A stretch of 64,000 bases of DNA from Weissella fangxianensis (GTDB taxonomy: Bacteria > Bacillota > Bacilli > Lactobacillales > Lactobacillaceae). Each line of letters begins with the position of its first letter. Position 1 is the stretch's first letter. The translations under genes were made by a program, and so were the position numbers. The notes beneath the pieces were generated by a model. That model worked only from the letters and a program-made list of their open reading frames with translations. It was not told the DNA's origin and ran no database searches. Of this stretch, positions 42,804 through 49,756 are shown one piece after another. The stretch is from NCBI RefSeq assembly GCF_024718545.1, contig NZ_JAMXDB010000005.1, positions 1-64,000 of the forward strand, given 5' to 3'.

Positions 42804-43067
42804 CTAAAATTTAAATTTAGCTTCAATACCCATATCCTTAGCTAAATCTTCCATTGCGTCAGTTAGTTGAGTGAAGTTATCTATGACACTTACGTTTAGA
42901 CTTACATCTTCCGTTGTGTCATGTCTCAAACTACTCATATCTGCTTCATGCATAGCGACTAGCAAATCATTAGATAATTGGATAATGCTGTATTTATCAG
43001 GTACAAGTGTTGTTGCTCGCACATAGTTGTCAGTTTGTAGTTCTGGGTGTGTTTTGTATTGAGTCAT
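42804..43067 (-). CDS. Hypothetical phage protein
   Basis: This is an 87-aa protein (MTQYKTHPELQTDNYVRATT) with no recognised family. It lies 2 nt after the antirepressor gene, in the same early operon. Confidence 0.6.
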   Translation of the reverse strand: MTQYKTHPELQTDNYVRATTLVPDKYSIIQLSNDLLVAMHEADMSSLRHDTTEDVSLNVSVIDNFTQLTDAMEDLAKDMGIEAKFKF

Positions 43068-43069
43068 AA

Positions 43070-43837
43070 TTAATTCTCTCTTTCAATTGTTGGTAAGATG
43101 TCATTTTCTTTCAGCAAGCTGTAGATAAATACGCGACCCTTTTGTGTCCATTTAGTATTCATCCTTACGTCACTACTTCCATCTTTTTTGGTGATGTCAA
43201 CTGTTGTACTAAATGTGTATCCTTTGTCTTGATACTTTGAATAAAGAACCCATTGACCACCGATTTTGTATTGCACACCTAAGCTATGCAGCTTGTCGTT
43301 CGTCTGCTTTGCTGACCAACCATAATCTTTTGCAATTTGTGTGATTGTTACTAGTGATTTTGATTGCATGATTTTGTCATAGTAATCAGCCTTAGGACGT
43401 GATTCCGAAACCTGTTGTGTGAGCAGTACATTCTTCTCACGCTCATTCTTCAATTCCGTTGCTACCTTGATTAAGGTATCGGGACTTAATAAGATTTCTT
43501 CAATCTTGTCATTTGTTAGATATGCGCCATGCTTGCGAATGCTTGGCAAGACTTCTTCTGTCACCCATTCTTGGAATTTATCAGCAACTGGACTATTTGC
43601 TTTAATTACTAACTTGTAAAATTGTGGCTCGGTAATAAAATCACCCTTGCTAATTTTCGACACTTCTGTCGAAAGTCCCAAATACTTATTAACTCTGTTC
43701 CAAATTGGATACACTGCACCATTTTTCTTTGTTTCAGAAATTCCAATTCCAATTGCTGCACTTTCTGCATCGAACATTACTTGTCCGTTTACTTCCTTGA
43801 CTTTTAAGTTGTTAAAAACTTGAATATCATTACTCAT
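43070..43837 (-). CDS. Phage antirepressor (BRO-N plus KilAC)
   Basis: This is a 255-aa protein with a BRO-N-type N-terminal domain (about 1-110: VMFDAESAAIGIG, QEWVTEEVLPSIRKHGAYL) and a KilAC-type C-terminal domain (about 145-245: ITQIAKDYGWSAKQTNDKLHSLG). Such proteins interfere with the CI repressor or related regulators during induction. First large gene of the leftward early region after the switch. Confidence 0.88.
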   Translation of the reverse strand: MSNDIQVFNNLKVKEVNGQVMFDAESAAIGIGISETKKNGAVYPIWNRVNKYLGLSTEVSKISKGDFITEPQFYKLVIKANSPVADKFQEWVTEEVLPSIRKHGAYLTNDKIEEILLSPDTLIKVATELKNEREKNVLLTQQVSESRPKADYYDKIMQSKSLVTITQIAKDYGWSAKQTNDKLHSLGVQYKIGGQWVLYSKYQDKGYTFSTTVDITKKDGSSDVRMNTKWTQKGRVFIYSLLKENDILPTIEREN

Positions 43838-43912
43838 GGTTATACCTACTTTCTTTGTTGTTATAATTGTTTTACTGGCTTATTTGCCTAGTTCACTGAA
43901 AGGAACTTGACT

Positions 43913-44089
43913 ATGGAATCTCAAATATTATCGTTATATCGGAATGCCATAAATGAAGGTGCCACTTCGTTTGATATTCCGATGGATATCTGTCAATCAG
44001 AAACTGAAATAAGAAAAACTTTCAGAAAATACAATATTTCAGTTGATGTTTATCAAAATTGGACCAGCTATACCGTTAAAATTTTATAA
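43913..44089 (+). CDS. Small + strand hypothetical protein in the early region
   Basis: A 58-aa protein (MESQILSLYRNAINEGATSF) from ATG 43913 with GAAAGGA 8 nt upstream; the in-frame start at 43907 is worse. It is the only rightward gene among leftward early genes and ends at a bidirectional terminator facing the paralogue pair. It may be expressed in the lysogen. Family not recognised. Confidence 0.6.
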   Translation: MESQILSLYRNAINEGATSFDIPMDICQSETEIRKTFRKYNISVDVYQNWTSYTVKIL

Positions 44090-44095
44090 TTTTTA

Positions 44096-44134
44096 AAAAC
44101 GCTTTTATTGATGGATAATCAGTTTAAGCGTTTT
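44096..44134. terminator. Bidirectional terminator between convergent genes
   Basis: AAAACGCTT and AAGCGTTTT pair around a 21-nt A/T-rich loop, with T runs on both strands. It ends the 58-aa + strand gene and overlaps the stop codon of the leftward paralogue at 44105. Confidence 0.7.
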
Positions 44135-44344
44135 GTTTTTGAAGGCATCATCATCGTTGTTGATATAAGGTGCTACAAACGCAATTCTTTTTAAATGAGC
44201 CATATTATGACCATCAATTTCTTTTCCAACAAGATCATTAAAATCAATATCATCTATTTTTAAAGTCGCATAGCTGCCAGCATATGACTTTATTTCAATA
44301 TCATGTTTTGTTAAATCAATTGAAATTTCTTCTATTTTTTCCAT
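44105..44344 (-). CDS. Hypothetical protein, tandem paralogue A
   Basis: This is a 79-aa protein beginning MEKIEEISIDLTKHDIEI. It is clearly homologous to the next upstream gene (same first 11 residues; shared AGSY-xx-LKID and LKRI-x-F-x-APY). Predicted as a small beta-rich domain. A tandem duplication has diverged in the middle. Family unknown. Confidence 0.65.
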   Translation of the reverse strand: MEKIEEISIDLTKHDIEIKSYAGSYATLKIDDIDFNDLVGKEIDGHNMAHLKRIAFVAPYINNDDDAFKNKTLKLIIHQ

Positions 44345-44364
44345 GTTTAAGCCTCCTCATGCTT

Positions 44365-44598
44365 TTAGTAACCAACAATTACTTGAAGCATTTTTTTGTG
44401 TTCGTCTTCAAGACCATTGAAGTATGGAGCTGTAAAATCAATTCTCTTAAGAGATTTAATTTTTATGCCATCGACTGAAACATTTGGTGTTGGAAAATTA
44501 ATTCCATCAATTTTTAATTTCACATAACTTCCAGCCTTAGAAATAATTTCTACATCGTGCTTTGCTAAATCAATTGAAATTTCTTCTATTTTTTCCAC
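44365..44598 (-). CDS. Hypothetical protein, tandem paralogue B
   Basis: This is a 77-aa protein beginning MEKIEEISIDLAKHDVEI, paralogue of the gene 20 nt downstream. Conserved features are the N-terminal strand, AGSYVKLKIDGI, and LKRIDFTAPYFNG. It lies directly after the Cro-like gene, so it is one of the first products made on induction. Function unknown. Confidence 0.65.
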   Translation of the reverse strand: MEKIEEISIDLAKHDVEIISKAGSYVKLKIDGINFPTPNVSVDGIKIKSLKRIDFTAPYFNGLEDEHKKMLQVIVGY

Positions 44599-44610
44599 AT
44601 CTAAGCCTCC

Positions 44611-44838
44611 TTATGCCAACCAGTTATCGCCGTGGTAACCAGTGTATTGAAATAATGTTCGTAACTTTTCTTTAGCTGACTTGCTATCCTCACGCCCGTT
44701 TAGAAGTCGTGATACATATTGTTCTGACGTACCAATAACATCTGCAAGTTCTTTTCGTGAAATTTCGTTCTCATCTAAATGAATTTGAAAGTCACCGTAT
44801 GCTCGCTTCAAAGTTCGCCGTGCTTCTTTAACACTCAT
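44611..44838 (-). CDS. Cro-like regulator
   Basis: This 75-aa protein contains a helix-turn-helix (EISRKELADVIGTSEQYVSRLLNG). The ATG at 44838 has GGAGG at 8 nt; the ATG at 44844 is too close. It is the first leftward gene from the switch region, opposite the CI-type repressor, the place of Cro. Confidence 0.8.
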   Translation of the reverse strand: MSVKEARRTLKRAYGDFQIHLDENEISRKELADVIGTSEQYVSRLLNGREDSKSAKEKLRTLFQYTGYHGDNWLA

Positions 44839-44879
44839 GTGCATTTCCTCCTTTTTTATAAAGTTAATATCAAGTTATC

Positions 44880-44908
44880 TTGACTTAAAATTAGACTAGG
44901 TCTAAAAT
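44880..44908 (+). promoter_or_regulatory. Rightward repressor promoter with operator O1
   Basis: TTGACT (44880-44885) and TAAAAT (44903-44908) are 17 bp apart. The operator TTAGACTAGGTCTAA (44891-44905) sits in the spacer and -10, so repressor bound there would block it. It points to the repressor gene, about 190 bp away. Confidence 0.55.
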
Positions 44909-45016
44909 AAGTACATAGAAAAATAAGCATTGTAAAAACCTATATATCAACGTTCGCTCGTCCAAAAGCATTTGATATTTAAGTTCTTTTTGCTTGCTAC
45001 TTAACTCGATGAATTA

Positions 45017-45067
45017 AGTATAAGTCTAAGCCTAAAATAAAACAAGTGTTTTTTAGTCTAAGTCTAA
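45017..45067 (-). promoter_or_regulatory. Leftward lytic promoter with operators O2 and O3
   Basis: On the minus strand TTGTTT (45045-45040) and TATACT (45022-45017) are 17 bp apart, pointing to the Cro-like gene. Operators TAAGTCTAAGCCTAA (45021-45035, in the spacer) and TTAGTCTAAGTCTAA (45053-45067) fit, with O1, the palindromic consensus TTAGNCTNAGNCTAA. Confidence 0.55.
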
Positions 45068-45101
45068 TTTTAATTCATCATATTATGGAGAAACCCTTGA
45101 T

Positions 45102-45443
45102 ATGACTGTATTAGATAGAATTAAAAAAGTTTCTAAAATGCGTGGATATAATCTTACTAAGGTTAATGATTTAGCTAATCTTGGCAAAAATACAATATAT
45201 TCATGGAAAAATAAAGAACCTAGCCACAACAATGTGCAAGCCGTTGCTGACGTCCTAGGCGTATCAGTTGACTACCTATTAGGTAACACTGATGATATGA
45301 ACGCTAATAAAAAAGCCGCCACTTCTAGCGATGACTTGAAAGAATATTTTGATGAGCACCCTGTTTTAAAATTTGATGGTAAGGAAATACCAGACGCAGA
45401 GATGAAAATTATTAAGCGTATATTGGAGGATATGGATGATTGA
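45102..45443 (+). CDS. CI-type repressor (XRE family)
   Basis: This 113-aa protein has an N-terminal helix-turn-helix (LDRIKKVSKMRGYNLTKVNDLANLGKNTIYSWKNKEPS, then VADVLGVSVDYLLG) and a short C-terminal helical part ending EDMDD, without the LexA-like self-cleaving domain. It overlaps the ImmA-like protease gene by 8 bp; such pairs in ICEBs1 and related phages have the protease cleave the repressor. Keeps the lytic promoter off in the lysogen. Confidence 0.88.
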   Translation: MTVLDRIKKVSKMRGYNLTKVNDLANLGKNTIYSWKNKEPSHNNVQAVADVLGVSVDYLLGNTDDMNANKKAATSSDDLKEYFDEHPVLKFDGKEIPDAEMKIIKRILEDMDD

Positions 45444-45843
45444 TATTTTAGATTACCTGCTCTACCTATGTAGAAGTCTGGGTATTAATTATAAAATATC
45501 AGATGAATTAGATAGCTCCATTCCCGACATCAGCGTACCTTCTCAAAGAAAAATAATCATCAACGCTAACTATGATACGAATGTTGAAGTAGCGTTTAGA
45601 TTAGCACATGAGATTTCTCATGTTATGCTTGGCAATTATGAAGAGAATTGTGTGTATCAGTTCTCTATTGGTACTCGTAAGCGGAGTGAACATGAAGCAA
45701 ATGAGAACGCTGTAAAAATTTTGGGCAAATTTGTATATGCAGATACGCCAGTTGAATATCGCAATTATGTAAATTTCATGAATGAGTTTGGGCTACCGTC
45801 TTCATTTGAACCGATGGTTGAGGATATAATTAAGGAAATATAA
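45436..45843 (+). CDS. ImmA/IrrE-family metalloprotease
   Basis: This 135-aa protein has the zinc signature HEISH near residue 58 (LAHEISHVMLG) and a downstream Glu in KRSEHEANENA. Family members cleave the adjacent XRE repressor after DNA damage or another inducing signal, which would trigger this prophage. Its start lies inside the repressor gene. Confidence 0.88.
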   Translation: MIDILDYLLYLCRSLGINYKISDELDSSIPDISVPSQRKIIINANYDTNVEVAFRLAHEISHVMLGNYEENCVYQFSIGTRKRSEHEANENAVKILGKFVYADTPVEYRNYVNFMNEFGLPSSFEPMVEDIIKEI

Positions 45844-45896
45844 ACATACGTGCAAACCTGATCCACGTTAAAAGCTGTTTAAGGAGTATGTTTCTT

Positions 45897-46667
45897 ATGG
45901 ATAAGCCACAAGAAAATCGGGTTTTAGGTATTATTTCTATCGTTTTGGGTGTGGTAGCATTGGTGTTTTCTTGGATGCCATTTATTAACAATATGGCAGC
46001 AGTAATAGCTATCATTGGTCTAATATTGGGGGTTATTGCCCTAATTATAAATCGAAAACATAAAAAGCTTATGGCTTGGTTAGGTGTCATTTTTTCTGCT
46101 GTTGCCTTTGGTATTGTGTTAATGACACAATCGGCATTCGAAAAATCATTTGATGATACCTTTGATACTACAAGTTCAAGCGAAAATTCATCTAAAAAAT
46201 CAGAAAATACTGAAAAAGTTTCTACTAAGAAGTCTGATGACCCTTCAGATAGAAAGTGGACTTTTAAAAACAACGTTTTTGACGCTGGCAATATGACTTA
46301 CAAAATTACCAAATCCGAATTAATGGATAGCGTTGCAGAAGACGGTTCAAAAACATTGGTTCTTCACATGGACGTAACAAACAACGCAAAAAAGAACATG
46401 GATCCATCAAATGTCTACATGGTATTACGCGCATTCCAAAAGAACGACACATCACGAGTTGAATTAGATCCTGGTATAGTCGCTCTTGATGAAAACGGTA
46501 ATAGTCCTATTCAATCTGAAGAAGACGCTTTGAACAACGATTTATTGCCTAGCAAAACTGCTCAAGTCGCTGTGTCATTTGATTTAAAAAACACTAATGA
46601 TGTTGAAGTTGAATTTTCAAATCCTAACTTTAAGGTAATTGGAACAAAAACGTATAAGGTCCAATAA
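45897..46667 (+). CDS. DUF4190/DUF5067-like membrane protein (superinfection exclusion candidate)
   Basis: This is a 256-aa protein. Two N-terminal membrane helices (about 10-35 and 40-60) match the DUF4190 pattern, followed by a third segment near 65-85, a Ser/Lys-rich linker (about 85-115), and a C-terminal extracytoplasmic DUF5067/DUF4352-like beta domain (NMTYKITKSELMDSV to NPNFKVIGTKTYKV). The ATG at 45897 is chosen because AAGGAG is only 1 nt from the ATG at 45888. Genes of this type lie between repressor and integrase in many lactic phages; exclusion of other phages is inferred from position. Confidence 0.7.
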   Translation: MDKPQENRVLGIISIVLGVVALVFSWMPFINNMAAVIAIIGLILGVIALIINRKHKKLMAWLGVIFSAVAFGIVLMTQSAFEKSFDDTFDTTSSSENSSKKSENTEKVSTKKSDDPSDRKWTFKNNVFDAGNMTYKITKSELMDSVAEDGSKTLVLHMDVTNNAKKNMDPSNVYMVLRAFQKNDTSRVELDPGIVALDENGNSPIQSEEDALNNDLLPSKTAQVAVSFDLKNTNDVEVEFSNPNFKVIGTKTYKVQ

Positions 46668-46677
46668 AATAAAAAAA

Positions 46678-46713
46678 CACGTACACTCCCATCGACAAAC
46701 AGTAGTGTACGTG
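46678..46713 (-). terminator. Hairpin between the exclusion candidate and the integrase
   Basis: CACGTACACT and AGTGTACGTG form a perfect 10-bp stem with a 16-nt loop. The T run is on the minus strand, so it best stops leftward transcription; for the rightward transcript it is preceded by A-rich sequence and may only be weak. Confidence 0.6.
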
Positions 46714-46834
46714 CATTCCAATATTAACAAAACTCAGTTTCCTGCGCTTTTATTTAACGTATCTAGTATACCAGACCTGGATATGTCGGTAAACTATCTA
46801 TATTTTTTACATGAAAGGTTAGGTTTAAACTAAT

Positions 46835-47914
46835 ATGGCAAGTATTTATAGACGCAACAAAGGTTGGGCTGCCAGTATATCTGTAAAAACTGATACAGGG
46901 TTCAAGACAAAAACCAAATCTGGTTTTAAAACGAAGTCAAATGCCAAAGCGTGGGCAACCAAAATGGAAGCTGAAAAACAAACCCATGGTGTTAGCATGG
47001 CAAAAGATCAACCGTTAGCTGATTATTTTCATAGCTGGTACACGGTGTATAAGAAAGATAAAGCCCCTGCCACCTACAAGTGGTATGCACACATTGAGAC
47101 ATACCTGCGACAATATCTGCCAGCAGTCACATTGCAGGGTCTCACACGTCCTATTGCACAAAAGTTTCTTAATACATTAGGCGAAAAGTATGCCACGGCT
47201 ACAGTCAGAAAAACACGTTCACTACTCCATGAGGCGATTAAATCAGCTATCTATGATGAGTTGATTTTCAAGGATCCAATGAATGGTTTGAATGCGATTG
47301 GTAAAGATGGAAAATCAGCAGAATTAAAATTTCTTGAGGAGCCACAAATGAAAGCCTTAGTAAACTACATTCAAGAAATTCCCCTATCTGAACGTGTTGA
47401 CTCTGACGAGATGATTTTACTAGCACTAAATACTGGTGCACGCTATGAAGAGTTAGCAGGTCTTACTTGGTCGGATATTAAAGCTGGCGCAATTGACATT
47501 AACAAAGCATGGGATCAGTTTGAAAGGAACATCAAGGAACCTAAAACCAGAGCTTCACGGCGAACTGTTAGTGTACCGCAAAATTTACTAAATGATTTAT
47601 TTAGTTGGAAACCGTCTCATAGCTCCGCTGACTTCGTTTTTGGCGATAAACGACCGATTACAAGTGCCAGCGCAAACAAACGCTTAAAACGGTTATTAGA
47701 GCTTACTCACTCACCTAAAATTATTTCATTCCACGGATTGCGACATACCCACGCCAGCTGGTTGTTATCTCATGGAGTTGACATTCAATATGTTTCTGCT
47801 CGTTTAGGACATCAATCTGTTTCAATGACGCTAAAAGTTTACACTCACATGCTTGATAGAACACGCTCAATCGAGGATGAACACTCGGTTTCTCTGCTAG
47901 AAAACTTGCAGTAA
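46835..47914 (+). CDS. int: Tyrosine-type phage integrase
   Basis: This is a 359-aa integrase: AP2-like arm-binding N-terminus (ASIYRRNKGWAASISV), SAM-like core-binding domain (about 60-160), and catalytic domain with Arg near 203 (TGARYEELAGL), HGLRHTH near 302-307, GH in LGHQSV and the Tyr nucleophile near 336 (VYTHM). It lies 160 bp from the attachment core and tRNA-Arg, its target. Confidence 0.95.
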   Translation: MASIYRRNKGWAASISVKTDTGFKTKTKSGFKTKSNAKAWATKMEAEKQTHGVSMAKDQPLADYFHSWYTVYKKDKAPATYKWYAHIETYLRQYLPAVTLQGLTRPIAQKFLNTLGEKYATATVRKTRSLLHEAIKSAIYDELIFKDPMNGLNAIGKDGKSAELKFLEEPQMKALVNYIQEIPLSERVDSDEMILLALNTGARYEELAGLTWSDIKAGAIDINKAWDQFERNIKEPKTRASRRTVSVPQNLLNDLFSWKPSHSSADFVFGDKRPITSASANKRLKRLLELTHSPKIISFHGLRHTHASWLLSHGVDIQYVSARLGHQSVSMTLKVYTHMLDRTRSIEDEHSVSLLENLQ

Positions 47915-47938
47915 ATGCGCAGTAAATCGGCAGTAAAT
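47908..47938 (+). repeat. Putative integrase arm-type sites, three 11-bp-spaced repeats
   Basis: GCAGTAAAT occurs exactly at 47908, 47919 and 47930, in phase with the DNA helix and starting inside the end of the integrase gene. Two degenerate copies with the same 11-bp spacing lie inside the left end of the prophage. Confidence 0.65.
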
Positions 47939-48004
47939 TTCATGATTTCCGTTGATATTTAATGATATTTGATGACACTCAAAAGGATCCTTAAAGCTAA
48001 AGAA

Positions 48005-48046
48005 AACCCTTGATACATCAACGTTTAAGCTGGTATATCAAGGGTT
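48005..48046 (-). terminator. Phage-supplied terminator for tRNA-Arg, possible
   Basis: AACCCTTGATA and TATCAAGGGTT are a perfect 11-bp inverted repeat with a 20-nt loop. Read leftward from tRNA-Arg, it is followed by TTTTCTTTAG. It would replace the native terminator displaced by integration. The long loop makes it weaker than usual. Confidence 0.5.
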
Positions 48047-48073
48047 ATCAATGATTTATTAAAATGTACCTAA

Positions 48074-48090
48074 ATGCAACTGGTGGGACT
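48074..48090. other. Prophage attachment site, right (17-bp core in tRNA-Arg)
   Basis: ATGCAACTGGTGGGACT is identical to 4526-4542 and covers the tRNA 3' acceptor strand and part of the T arm. Integration keeps the tRNA sequence intact. Confidence 0.92.
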
Positions 48091-48148
48091 CGAACCCACA
48101 ACCGCTCGGGTAGAAACCGAGTGCACTATCCAGTTGTGCTACAGTTGC
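48075..48148 (-). tRNA. tRNA-Arg (anticodon TCT)
   Basis: This is a 74-nt tRNA: acceptor GCAACTG/CAGTTGC, D arm GCAC/GTGC, anticodon stem CTCGG/CCGAG with loop TTTCTAC giving anticodon TCT (reads AGA), T arm GTGGG-TTCGAGT-CCCAC, discriminator A. CCA is not encoded. The 3' half is the phage target; the native terminator is now beyond the prophage. Confidence 0.95.
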
Positions 48149-48212
48149 ATATCAAATAGATGGAACGAATATGCATCCGCCTCATCTATTGTACGTTTAT
48201 TTGCATAATGAA

Positions 48213-48728
48213 TCAAGCATAGTTGTCATTAAAATTATTCTGGATTGCTTTATGGAGATCAGCTTGCGAAATACCTAACTCCACTAAACCTAATTTCAAG
48301 AATGACCGCCAAGCATGCGAAAAGTCTGCTTGACGTTTTTGATGATAACTGTTTAACAACATCGTCTTAATGCCCATAAATTGATGAGCTAAATGCCGTT
48401 GTGGAAAACGACCAAATTGTGCAATATCTTCATCAGTCATAACCATTAAATGCGTCCACTGTTGTCGCAAACTAATCGTCAAAAACTGAACAAATGCTTG
48501 ACTATACAAAGCTAACACTTCTTGTTCATCTTGCCGTGGTTGCTTACCAGGGACATTTAATAATACCGATTGCGTTTTGAATGTCAACTCACTTAAACTG
48601 ACATCTAAGTTAAGATAGTCATTCAATAAAATTTGTTTCGGACCAATTGGTGTTTCCCATTGTGCACTAACTCCGTGCATCATGTCCCTAGTTTGTCGCA
48701 AATATTTTGCAATATCTAACTCCGTCAT
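48213..48728 (-). CDS. Unrecognised protein of a three-gene chromosomal cluster
   Basis: This is a 171-aa protein (MTELDIAKYLRQTRDMMHG), predicted alpha-helical, with no membrane segment and no family recognised. Begins 4 nt after the stop of the second gene of the cluster. Probably a cytoplasmic partner of the two upstream proteins. Confidence 0.65.
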   Translation of the reverse strand: MTELDIAKYLRQTRDMMHGVSAQWETPIGPKQILLNDYLNLDVSLSELTFKTQSVLLNVPGKQPRQDEQEVLALYSQAFVQFLTISLRQQWTHLMVMTDEDIAQFGRFPQRHLAHQFMGIKTMLLNSYHQKRQADFSHAWRSFLKLGLVELGISQADLHKAIQNNFNDNYA

Positions 48729-48732
48729 ACGA

Positions 48733-49755
48733 CTAAGGCTCCTCTGCAGGCGCTACTGATTGTGGCGACAAAACTTCTGGTTGCACAGCCGCTGCTTTAG
48801 CTTCAGCCTCACGGGCTTCAACCTCTTGTAAGTTCTGATCGAAAACCAATGGTTCACTTTCAACTTCAATGAATTGTCGCTCAACAAGATACCAAGCACC
48901 AATAAAATCATAATCCAACAATACATCTAACCACGACACGCTGTCTTTACCATCAATGACTTGGAAATGCCACCGTTGCGCATCATTTGCCGTTGCATCA
49001 TTAACATAAAAGACACGAACTTCAACATTATTTTCCAAAACTAATCCAGCACCATTAGGAATTGCTTGTAAGAAGTAATCTGAATCGGCGGATAAGACGA
49101 ATAAACGATCCAATATGCCTGCAGGCATCTCCTTTTGGCGTAGCGGATATAGAAAGTCATCTGTCGTTTCCAAAATATTGTAATCAACTTGATAACCAAA
49201 CGTAGCTGCCATATAACGACCAAAATTAGTTAACAACGTAACCAATGGTCGAATACGGGCAACGGTCGTTTTCTTTCGAAAATTCTCAACTAACAAATCT
49301 GTAATTGATTCAGCATTGAAAAAGATTTGCTTACGAGTTAGTGACCAATAGAATAACCGCTTATTAGTTCCTAATTCTTTAAAGTAGGCTCCACCATTTT
49401 GATCATGGTTTACTTCAAATTGGAAAGTTGCTGGTATATCTAACTCTGGAAATACCAATGTTAATTCTTCACGTTCGGCTGGCGTCAAGATATCATAATC
49501 AGTAACGGTAGCAAAACTCAAGAAACGATCAAGAGCTAACATATACCAATCTGCCTGTGAGTATTGACGTGGCACAACGACCCATTCTGTATCTAAAGTT
49601 GCTGTGGTTAATTGTTGTGCTAATAAATGAACTTTGTTTGGATCAGTCGCATTTGCTAATTCATTGACTTGTGCCAGCAATTGTTGAATTCGGCCAATAT
49701 CATCTGCCAAAATTTTGACATATGAATCAACACGCTTTTGTAGGTGCTCAGTCAT
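48733..49755 (-). CDS. Unrecognised protein of a three-gene chromosomal cluster
   Basis: This is a 340-aa soluble protein (MTEHLQKRVDSYVKILADDIGRIQQLL) with a coiled N-terminus, a mixed core, and an acidic Ala/Glu/Pro C-terminus (EAREAEAKAAA). The ATG at 49755 has GGAGG 8 nt upstream; the GTG at 49764 is too close. Overlap or near overlap with both neighbours suggests a complex. Function unknown. Confidence 0.65.
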   Translation of the reverse strand: MTEHLQKRVDSYVKILADDIGRIQQLLAQVNELANATDPNKVHLLAQQLTTATLDTEWVVVPRQYSQADWYMLALDRFLSFATVTDYDILTPAEREELTLVFPELDIPATFQFEVNHDQNGGAYFKELGTNKRLFYWSLTRKQIFFNAESITDLLVENFRKKTTVARIRPLVTLLTNFGRYMAATFGYQVDYNILETTDDFLYPLRQKEMPAGILDRLFVLSADSDYFLQAIPNGAGLVLENNVEVRVFYVNDATANDAQRWHFQVIDGKDSVSWLDVLLDYDFIGAWYLVERQFIEVESEPLVFDQNLQEVEAREAEAKAAAVQPEVLSPQSVAPAEEP

Positions 49756-49756
49756 C

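Larger units (their letters stand above)
4526..48090. mobile_element. Complete siphophage-type prophage integrated in tRNA-Arg
   Basis: The element is bounded by a 17-bp direct repeat and carries a full set of modules: integrase, lysogeny switch, recombination and replication, terminase, portal and capsid, long tail with a 1636-aa tape measure, baseplate, holin and lysin. No structural gene looks broken. Nearly all genes are leftward; the + strand ones are the conversion gene by attL, a 58-aa gene, and the repressor-to-integrase block. Capsid type (N4-gp56-like) and gene order resemble Listeria phage PSA and related phages of lactic acid bacteria. Confidence 0.95.

Noticed and set aside
45830-46291. 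153-codon minus-strand frame opposite the DUF5067-like gene
   Set aside because: Antisense shadow without ribosome site; the + strand frame has clear domains.
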